A stretch of 7,273 nt of DNA from Holophagae bacterium (lineage in GTDB: Bacteria > Acidobacteriota > Thermoanaerobaculia > Thermoanaerobaculales > Sulfomarinibacteraceae): assembly GCA_030609785.1 (NCBI GenBank), contig JAUWTC010000123.1:1-7273 (forward strand), in the 5' to 3' direction. The notes beneath the pieces were generated by a model. The model saw nothing but the letters and a program-made list of their open reading frames with translations. It was not told the origin of the DNA and ran no database searches. Positions 1-7,273 of the stretch are shown one piece after another; position 1 is the stretch's first letter; each line of letters opens with the position of its first letter. The position numbers and the translations under genes are program-made.

Positions 1-549
1 CAGTGTGCCGCTTCCCAGTTCCGGATGGAATGTGGCCGCCAAGATTCCCGGGGACCGAATGAGAACCGGATCATCACCCCGCCAAGCCATGGTCTCGACC
101 CCGTCGCCCACCCTCGTGATCCGGGGCGCCCTGATGAAAACACCCTCATGGGAGGAATTTCCCTCGAGTTGAGGATTGAAGCGCAAGGACTCGATCGATG
201 AAAAGACCTGACGACCGTACGCGTTTCTTTCGACATCGACGTCCAATACACCGAGACTCTTCTGCTGGGGGGTGACCTCGGATGCGAGGAGAATCACCCC
301 GGCACAGGTCGCCAACACCGGGAGCCCAGAGCCGATTCTCTTTCCGATCAAAACGAAAAGTCCTTGCGGTTCCATCAGGCGCAGCATCGCGGAACTTTCG
401 CCCCCGGGAAGCACCAAGGCGTCGACCGCCTCCAACTCTTCTGCCGTTCGTACGAGGACGCTGGTGACTCCGAGCCGCCGAAAGACCCCTCGATGCGCTT
501 CAAACGCACCCTGAAGGGCCAGAACCCCGATGAGACCGTTACCAACCAC
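1..549 (-). CDS. pdxT: Pyridoxal 5'-phosphate synthase glutaminase subunit PdxT (3' end beyond window)
   Basis: PdxT hydrolyses glutamine and channels the ammonia to PdxS, which builds pyridoxal 5'-phosphate; the two form a cytoplasmic 12+12 complex. The 183 codons present read as a class I glutamine amidotransferase: [13 protein letters not shown] at residues 7-19, LPGGESSAM at 47-55, nucleophile Cys82 in [14 protein letters not shown] and FIRAP in the middle, and the other triad residues His175 and Glu177 in FHPEL. Family members are about 190-200 residues, so only the last few codons are missing at the left edge. The start is GTG: an in-frame TAA at 574-576 excludes anything further upstream, and no ATG lies between it and the conserved N-terminal strand. 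The gene overlaps the end of pdxS by 11 bp in another frame, which suggests translational coupling and matched subunit synthesis. The family assignment is very secure; the start codon is likely. Confidence 0.95.
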   Translation of the reverse strand, partial: MVGNGLIGVLALQGAFEAHRGVFRRLGVTSVLVRTAEELEAVDALVLPGGESSAMLRLMEPQGLFVLIGKRIGSGLPVLATCAGVILLASEVTPQQKSLGVLDVDVERNAYGRQVFSSIESLRFNPQLEGNSSHEGVFIRAPRITRVGDGVETMAWRGDDPVLIRSPGILAATFHPELGSGTL

Positions 550-1426
550 GTCGGGAGAGCATCTCCTCTGTCGTTAGTTTTCCTGAGTCAATACCCGACA
601 TCGCCTCACCCAACCCCCGTGAGATTTCCAAGAGTTTGGCGGGTTCTCGCCAATGGGTGACGGCCTGAACGATCGCCTTCGCCCGCTGCTCGGGGTCGGT
701 CGCCTTGAAAATGCCGGATCCAACGAAGACCGACTCGGCTCCCAACTCCATGACCAGCGCCGCATCCGCAGGCGTCGCGATGCCTCCGGCGGCAAAGTTT
801 GGAACGGGAAGTCGGCCGTGTTCCGCAACCCAACAGACCCACTCATAGGGGGCCTGGAGCTCTTTGGCGTGGGCCATCAATTCGTGCTGGTCCAGAATTC
901 CAAGCGTGCGGATGCCCCGCTGTACGGCCCTCATGTGCCGAACACCTTCGACGATGTCGCCGGAACCGGCTTCACCCTTGGTTCGAATCATCGCGGCGCC
1001 TTCACCGATTCGGCGAAGGGCCTCGCCCAGGTTCCTGCAGCCACAGACAAAGGGCACGTCGAACAGATGTTTGTTAACGTGGTTCTCATCGTCCGCCGGC
1101 GTCAAAACTTCGCTCTCGTCGACGAAGTCGACCTCGAGAGCCTGGAGCATGCGTGCCTCGGCAATGTGACCGATCCGGCACTTTGCCATCACAGGAATCT
1201 GAACGGTTTCCTGGATTCCCTGGATCTTCTCCAGGGCGGCCATTCGAGCGACTCCGCCCTGAACCCGGATATCGGCCGGCACCCGCTCCAACGCCATGAC
1301 GGCAGCAGCGCCCGCATCCTCGGCAATCTTGGCCTGGTCCGCCGTGGTGACATCCATAATCACGCCACCCTTGAGCATTTCGGCCAAACCGACCTTCACT
1401 CGGAACTTTTCGTCGTGGTCTTGCAT
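539..1426 (-). CDS. pdxS: Pyridoxal 5'-phosphate synthase lyase subunit PdxS
   Basis: PdxS (SNZ/YaaD family) condenses ribose 5-phosphate (or ribulose 5-phosphate), glyceraldehyde 3-phosphate and ammonia from PdxT into pyridoxal 5'-phosphate. It is a cytoplasmic TIM-barrel dodecamer. The 295 residues are full length (B. subtilis PdxS has 294). Visible family blocks are GGVIMDV near residue 20, [10 protein letters not shown] near 45, VMAKCRIGH near 79, [10 protein letters not shown] near 103, VPFVCGCR near 124, IRTKGE near 147 and NFAAGG near 210, ending in RRGW. Asp25, Lys82 and Lys150 match the catalytic Asp24, Lys81 and Lys149 of B. subtilis with an offset of one. I chose the ATG at 1426 rather than the in-frame ATG at 1459: GGAGG lies 5 nt upstream of it, it gives the family length, and the extra 11 residues resemble nothing in the family. 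It follows the protease gene by 57 bp and overlaps pdxT. Confidence 0.98.
   Translation of the reverse strand: MQDHDEKFRVKVGLAEMLKGGVIMDVTTADQAKIAEDAGAAAVMALERVPADIRVQGGVARMAALEKIQGIQETVQIPVMAKCRIGHIAEARMLQALEVDFVDESEVLTPADDENHVNKHLFDVPFVCGCRNLGEALRRIGEGAAMIRTKGEAGSGDIVEGVRHMRAVQRGIRTLGILDQHELMAHAKELQAPYEWVCWVAEHGRLPVPNFAAGGIATPADAALVMELGAESVFVGSGIFKATDPEQRAKAIVQAVTHWREPAKLLEISRGLGEAMSGIDSGKLTTEEMLSRRGW
563..567 (-). promoter_or_regulatory. Possible Shine-Dalgarno site of pdxT, inside pdxS
   Basis: AGGAG on the minus strand lies within the last codons of pdxS, 13 nt before the GTG start of pdxT. The spacing is longer than the usual 5-9 nt, so initiation of pdxT may depend mainly on ribosomes finishing pdxS. 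The match is good but its use is inferred. Confidence 0.4.
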
Positions 1427-1431
1427 CACAC

Positions 1432-1436
1432 CCTCC
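1432..1436 (-). promoter_or_regulatory. Shine-Dalgarno site of pdxS
   Basis: On the minus strand GGAGG is followed by 5 nt (GTGTG) and then the ATG at 1426. This is the best ribosome binding site in the window, and it decides the pdxS start over the in-frame ATG at 1459, which lies upstream of it. Confidence 0.75.
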
Positions 1437-1446
1437 GAACCGCAGC

Positions 1447-1474
1447 ATTGTACACCCAAGGCGTCCTATTGGGT
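1447..1474 (-). promoter_or_regulatory. Inverted repeat with -10-like hexamer upstream of pdxS
   Basis: The 57-bp gap between the protease gene and pdxS holds an inverted repeat, ACCCAA and TTGGGT separated by 9 bp (1454-1459 and 1469-1474). Immediately downstream on the minus strand is TACAAT (1447-1452), which matches the TATAAT -10 consensus at 5 of 6 positions. No TTGACA-like -35 is present at 16-19 bp spacing: the repeat itself occupies that place. This could be an activator-dependent or repressed promoter for pdxST, or a chance hairpin in a polycistronic RNA. If TACAAT is a -10 box, the leader would be only about 14 nt and would include the Shine-Dalgarno site. The pattern is plain in the sequence; the function is a guess. 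Confidence 0.25.
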
Positions 1475-1483
1475 TCGATCCGA

Positions 1484-2080
1484 TCAGCCGTCGGCCGATC
1501 CCGAGTCACTCCCCGCTGTGGATGTCACACTGACTTTTCGGCGCAGCCGGAGGAGGGACACCATGTTGACAACGATATGAGCCAACGCCGCCGCCGGATA
1601 CCCCCACCGTTCGAAGATGAGACCAAACATCAACCCAAGAACCAGCGCAATCACCGGCCACGCCCAGAGACGACGATCCGGAACGATGTGCAAAAGGGCG
1701 AAGAGAACCGCTGCGGCCACCAACCCAATCCACGGCTGAAGCAGGGCTCTGATCAACGCCTCTTCAGCCAGACCGGAAAAGACCGCGACCGCGACCGCAT
1801 CAAGCATGGTCCAGTTCTGGACCATGCCGGCCTGCCATCGCTCAAGATCTCTGACCACCGGGACCAGGAGCAGGATCCCCATAAGGACCAGTGCGGCTCC
1901 TCCGGTAATGACGCCGGCGCCGAGCGACTCAATCCACGACGTCCGGGGCAGGAGCGCAGTCATCGGCCCCTGGCCCCTGAAGAACAATCCGACCGCGGCC
2001 ACGACCGCCAGAATGCCCTCCTGGTGGAGCAGCGCCGTGGCCCGTATCGGTGCGGGATCAACGGTGAATGATGTGGTCAC
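1484..2080 (-). CDS. CPBP-family (Abi/CAAX-like) intramembrane metalloprotease-type protein
   Basis: This 198-residue membrane protein carries the three conserved motifs of the CPBP/Abi family (relatives of eukaryotic Rce1): Glu106-Glu107 with Arg111 (AEEALIR), Phe127 and His131 (FALLH), and His168 and Asn172 (HIVVN). In Rce1 these residues form the active site in the membrane. Hydrophobic stretches near 22-35, 54-76, 93-103, 115-132, 139-156 and 162-177 suggest about five to six membrane spans. The last 20 residues are a Ser/Thr/Gly-rich tail with no family motif. Characterised bacterial relatives include bacteriocin-immunity and bacteriocin-maturation proteins, but most have no known substrate, and none can be assigned here. 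The GTG start overlaps the gyrA stop as GTGA, and no convincing Shine-Dalgarno precedes it, so translation is probably coupled to gyrA. The gene holds a striking palindrome at 1804-1827. The family call is secure; the role is unknown. Confidence 0.88.
   Translation of the reverse strand: MTTSFTVDPAPIRATALLHQEGILAVVAAVGLFFRGQGPMTALLPRTSWIESLGAGVITGGAALVLMGILLLVPVVRDLERWQAGMVQNWTMLDAVAVAVFSGLAEEALIRALLQPWIGLVAAAVLFALLHIVPDRRLWAWPVIALVLGLMFGLIFERWGYPAAALAHIVVNMVSLLRLRRKVSVTSTAGSDSGSADG
1781..1798. repeat. Three tandem copies of a 6-bp unit (GACCGC)
   Basis: GACCGC occurs three times in direct succession on the plus strand. On the coding strand it reads GCGGTC and encodes Ala-Val-Ala-Val-Ala-Val (residues 95-100) in the membrane span just before the EExxxR motif of the CPBP protein. 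Identical codons in tandem could allow strand slippage with gain or loss of two residues in frame. It may equally reflect simple codon preference in a hydrophobic helix. Confidence 0.7.
1804..1827. repeat. 24-bp palindrome with perfect 11-bp arms
   Basis: The arms GCATGGTCCAG (1804-1814) and CTGGACCATGC (1817-1827) are exact reverse complements separated by TT. The element lies inside the CPBP protease gene, where it covers codons 86-92 (Met-Val-Gln-Asn-Trp-Thr-Met) and their flanks. In the mRNA it would form a 10-bp stem with a GAAC tetraloop. The symmetry is seen directly. Whether it is a protein binding site, an RNA structure or chance cannot be told from one copy; I saw no second copy in the window. 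Confidence 0.85.
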
Positions 2081-4575
2081 GCCTCGGAGTGGCTCGATTC
2101 GTCATCAACTGGTTCGTCCTCGTCGGCATCAACAACTTTGGCGACCGAAACGACCTTGTCCCCCTCACCAACACGGATGATCCGGACCCCCTGTGTGGCC
2201 CGGCCCGCCTGGCGAATTTCCTCAACCCTGGTCCGGATGACGATGCCCTTTTCGGTGACCAGAAGGACCTGGTCGGCCTCGGTCACACTCCGGATCCCGG
2301 CGACCATTCCATTCTTCTCTGTGAGGCGGATGAGAATAATCCCCTTCCCGCCGCGCCCCTGCACGCGGAATTCCGAGAGAAGGGTTCGCTTGCCGAACCC
2401 CTGGTCGGTCACGACCAGGATGTCCGCCTCGGAATCCGCCTCGAAGGAGGCGACTTCTTCGACCCAATCGTCGGCGCCGATTGTAATCCCTCGCACTCCC
2501 GCGGCGGTCCGGCCCATCGACCGAACCTGATCCTCGTGAAAGCGGATGGCCCGCCCGCGATGCGTTCCCATGAACACGTGGCTGTTGCCGGCAGTCAGGT
2601 GGACGGTCAAGAGGTCGTCGCCCTCGTTGACCGTGACCGCTCGCAACCCACTGGTCCTGATATTTCCGAATTCGCTGAGCGCTGTTCGTTTGACCCGACC
2701 CAATCGCGTGGCGAAGAAGAGGTACTGATCCTCTTTGTCGTCAAAGTTCCGCACGGCCAAAAGGGTTTCGATCGTCTCGTTTTCCCCCAGCTTGAGGAGG
2801 TTGACCATTGCCCTGCCCTTGGCATTGGGCGCAACTTGGGGCAACTCGTAGACTTTCCGGGAAAAAACACGGCCGGTATTGGTGAAAAAGAGCATCGTCG
2901 CGTGGGTTGAAGCGACAAAGAGTTTCCACACCTCATCCTCGGACTTGGTGGCCATGCCCAACTTGCCCCGTCCACCTCGCCGCTGAGCCCGGTACTCGGT
3001 CAGGGCGGTCCGCTTGATGTAGCCCCCACGGGTGACCGTGATGACCATGTCCTCTTCGACGATCAAGTCCTCCATTTCAATGTCGGAATAATCATCGACG
3101 ATCTCGGTCCTCCGAGCGTCCCCGAAAGCAGCCTTGACCGCTTCCAACTCCTCGATAACGATGTCCTCGACCATGGCGTCGGACCGGAGAATTTCCTCGA
3201 GGTGGGCAATGGTTGCCTGGAGTTCCCGGTATTCCTCGAGAATCTTGTCCCGCTCCAGCCCCGTCAATCGCTGCAGGCGCATGTCGAGAATGGCCTGTGC
3301 CTGCGGTGCGGACAGACCAAACTTTTCCATCAGGCCCGCCTTGGCCTCCGGCGGGTCCGCCGCCGCCCTGATGAGCTTGATGACGGCATCGAGGTTGTCC
3401 AACGCGATGACCAGTCCCTCGAGGATATGGGCTCGTTCCTTTGCGCGGGCCAGGTCGAATTGCGTGCGCCGTACGACGACTTCCTTTCGGTGGTCGATGA
3501 AGTGGCCCAGGAGCTCTTTCAGCGTAAAGACCTTGGGTTGATTGTTGAGGATTCCCAGAAGGATGATCCCGAAGGAGGACTGCATCTGGGTTTGTTTGTA
3601 GAGTTGATTGAGCACGATCTCCGGTATGGCGTCCCGCTTGAGTTCGATGACGACCCGGATCCCGTCCCGGTCACTCTCATCCCTGAGATCCGCGATGCCC
3701 TCGATTTTCTTGGTGTGCACCAGGCTGGCGATCTTTTCGACCAGGCTTGCCTTGTTGACCTGATAAGGCAGCTCTTCAACGATGATGGCGGGGCGCTTTT
3801 TGCCCTCACCTTCTTCGATTCGTACCCGGGCCCGCATCCTGAGGCTGCCTCGACCGGTCCGATAGGCATCGACGATGCCTCGCCGCCCGTGGATGAACCC
3901 GGCGGTCGGAAAATCCGGCCCGGGAATCAAGGACAGCAGTTCGTCAAACGACACGTCTGGATTCCGGCAAACGGCCATGGCGCCGTCGATGATCTCTCCC
4001 AAATTATGGGGCGGGATGTTGGTCGCCATTCCCACGGCGATGCCGGTAGAACCATTGACCAGAAGGTTGGGGTAGGAGGCCGGCAGCACCCGCGGCTCGC
4101 TCATCGACCCGTCGTAATTGGGGCTCCAATCCACCGTCTCTTTGTCAATGTCGTCACCGAGGAGTTGGTGCGCCAACCGGGTCAACCGGACCTCGGTATA
4201 GCGCATCGCCGCAGCGGCATCTCCGTCGACCGAACCGAAGTTCCCCTGGCCGTCAACCAGGGTGTACCGCATCGAGAATTCCTGAGCCATGCGAACGGCA
4301 GTGTTGTAAATCGCCAAGTCGCCATGGGGGTGGTATTTACCCATGACGTCACCGACGATGCGCGCTGATTTCCTATAAGGACGGCCCGCGGTGCTTCCGC
4401 TCTCCCACATCCCGTAGAGGATTCGACGGTGGACCGGTTTGAGTCCGTCCCGGACATCAGGCAGCGCGCGTCCGATGATCACGGACATCGCATAATCCAG
4501 GTACGAGTTCTTCAGCTCTTCTTCGATAGTGATGGGCAGACGCTGGCCTCGCGGCGTGTTGTGGATTTCATTCAT
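2077..4575 (-). CDS. gyrA: DNA gyrase subunit A
   Basis: GyrA cuts and rejoins DNA through a tyrosine and, with GyrB, introduces negative supercoils using ATP. The 832 residues are a complete subunit. The cleavage core spans about 10-500, with Arg125 and catalytic Tyr126 (E. coli Arg121 and Tyr122), the motif GKYHPHGD at 79-86, and Ile179 in [13 protein letters not shown], corresponding to the DNA-intercalating Ile174. A long-helix region follows (about 370-485). The C-terminal DNA-wrapping domain (about 505-815) shows six repeated blades, with the GyrA box QRRGGRG at 531-537, which separates it from ParC. The final 19 residues (814-832) are strongly acidic. Leu87 and Asn91 replace the quinolone-contacting Ser83 and Asp87 of E. 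coli. The ATG start lies 11 bp after gyrB with only a weak GGA-type ribosome site; the stop overlaps the next gene. Identity is essentially certain. Confidence 0.99.
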   Translation of the reverse strand: MNEIHNTPRGQRLPITIEEELKNSYLDYAMSVIIGRALPDVRDGLKPVHRRILYGMWESGSTAGRPYRKSARIVGDVMGKYHPHGDLAIYNTAVRMAQEFSMRYTLVDGQGNFGSVDGDAAAAMRYTEVRLTRLAHQLLGDDIDKETVDWSPNYDGSMSEPRVLPASYPNLLVNGSTGIAVGMATNIPPHNLGEIIDGAMAVCRNPDVSFDELLSLIPGPDFPTAGFIHGRRGIVDAYRTGRGSLRMRARVRIEEGEGKKRPAIIVEELPYQVNKASLVEKIASLVHTKKIEGIADLRDESDRDGIRVVIELKRDAIPEIVLNQLYKQTQMQSSFGIILLGILNNQPKVFTLKELLGHFIDHRKEVVVRRTQFDLARAKERAHILEGLVIALDNLDAVIKLIRAAADPPEAKAGLMEKFGLSAPQAQAILDMRLQRLTGLERDKILEEYRELQATIAHLEEILRSDAMVEDIVIEELEAVKAAFGDARRTEIVDDYSDIEMEDLIVEEDMVITVTRGGYIKRTALTEYRAQRRGGRGKLGMATKSEDEVWKLFVASTHATMLFFTNTGRVFSRKVYELPQVAPNAKGRAMVNLLKLGENETIETLLAVRNFDDKEDQYLFFATRLGRVKRTALSEFGNIRTSGLRAVTVNEGDDLLTVHLTAGNSHVFMGTHRGRAIRFHEDQVRSMGRTAAGVRGITIGADDWVEEVASFEADSEADILVVTDQGFGKRTLLSEFRVQGRGGKGIILIRLTEKNGMVAGIRSVTEADQVLLVTEKGIVIRTRVEEIRQAGRATQGVRIIRVGEGDKVVSVAKVVDADEDEPVDDESSHSEA
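2965..2985 (-). other. GyrA box (QRRGGRG) coding segment
   Basis: Residues 531-537 of GyrA read QRRGGRG, the basic seven-residue loop that lets gyrase wrap DNA and supercoil it. A complete box at the first blade of the C-terminal domain argues for true gyrase rather than topoisomerase IV. A related but degenerate motif, QGRGGKG, sits in the fifth blade (residues 739-745). Confidence 0.9.
4246..4365 (-). other. Quinolone resistance-determining region of gyrA with Leu and Asn at the key sites
   Basis: Residues 71-110 correspond to E. coli GyrA Ala67-Gln106 with a constant offset of four, fixed by the invariant GKYHPHGD and by the Arg-Tyr active site. The two positions that anchor quinolones through a water-magnesium bridge are Leu87 (codon TTG at 4315-4317) and Asn91 (codon AAC at 4303-4305). 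In E. coli they are Ser83 and Asp87. The other usual resistance positions (E. coli Ala67, Gly81, Asp82, Ala84, Gln106) are as in wild-type E. coli. Confidence 0.85.
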
Positions 4576-4586
4576 GGGTCGTTCCG

Positions 4587-7273
<2,687 letters not shown>

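Noticed and set aside
1165..1191. Cys next to the catalytic Lys82 of PdxS (MAKCRIGH rather than MAKARIGH)
   Set aside because: From memory of the family, this position varies between Ala, Cys and Val in functional enzymes, so it is not a sign of altered chemistry.
1427..1459. Upstream in-frame ATG at 1459 as the start of pdxS
   Set aside because: It lies before the GGAGG site and adds 11 residues not seen in the family; the ATG at 1426 has correct spacing and gives the usual length.
653..2071. Long plus-strand open frame of 472 codons opposite pdxS and the protease gene
   Set aside because: It runs antisense across two well-supported genes, contains no recognisable domain and has a low-complexity, Arg/Gly/Asp-rich composition typical of reverse-frame shadows in GC-biased genes.
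2400..2419. Inverted repeat with 8-bp arms and a 4-nt loop in gyrA
   Set aside because: Its length is within what chance and repeated GTC/GAC codons produce in several kilobases of this composition; no context suggests a function.
3202..4368. Plus-strand open frame of 388 codons opposite gyrA
   Set aside because: It lies wholly antisense to the conserved gyrA cleavage core, with no family motifs. The same reasoning removes the plus-strand frames at 2068-2910, 4755-5099 and 5112-5942.
4560..4568. DnaA-box-like TGTGGATTT near the gyrA start, and TGTGGATGT near 1517
   Set aside because: Each matches the 9-bp DnaA box at only 7 positions, they are isolated and both lie in coding sequence; no cluster suggests an origin inside the window.

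Overview
The window is a densely coding, moderately high-GC bacterial chromosome segment (about 60% GC in a few lines I counted by eye). All six genes I can support lie on the minus strand, so they are read from the right edge to the left edge: recF (3' end only), gyrB, gyrA, a CPBP-family membrane protease, pdxS and pdxT (its last few codons lie beyond the left edge). No non-coding gap exceeds 57 bp and no terminator is visible, so the layout looks like one long transcription unit running past both edges.

Right part (about 2077-7273): recF-gyrB-gyrA is the downstream half of the classic dnaA-dnaN-recF-gyrB(-gyrA) cluster found next to oriC in many bacteria, so the chromosomal origin probably lies a few kilobases beyond the right edge. 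The recF-gyrB and gyrB-gyrA gaps are each 11 bp. GyrB is the long form carrying the roughly 165-residue insert after the TOPRIM domain, as in E. coli and many Gram-negative bacteria. GyrA has all catalytic residues, a canonical GyrA box and an acidic C-terminal tail. At the two positions that control quinolone binding it carries Leu and Asn, where E. coli has Ser83 and Asp87.

Left part (1-2080): a CPBP (Abi/CAAX-type) intramembrane protease gene is coupled to the end of gyrA by a 4-bp GTGA overlap. After 57 bp come pdxS and pdxT, the two subunits of the DXP-independent pyridoxal 5'-phosphate synthase. They overlap by 11 bp, and pdxT starts at GTG. The 57-bp gap holds a good Shine-Dalgarno sequence, an inverted repeat and a -10-like hexamer, so pdxST may have its own promoter or control site.

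Organism: the long-form GyrB suggests a Gram-negative-type lineage, and PdxST excludes the usual E. coli-type (PdxA/PdxJ) vitamin B6 route as the only one. I cannot name the phylum from the sequence alone. The genes are mostly housekeeping: DNA supercoiling and repair plus PLP supply. The less ordinary points are the GyrA quinolone-pocket residues, the protease coupled to gyrase, and a perfect 11-bp-arm palindrome inside the protease gene. I did not find a convincing undescribed system.
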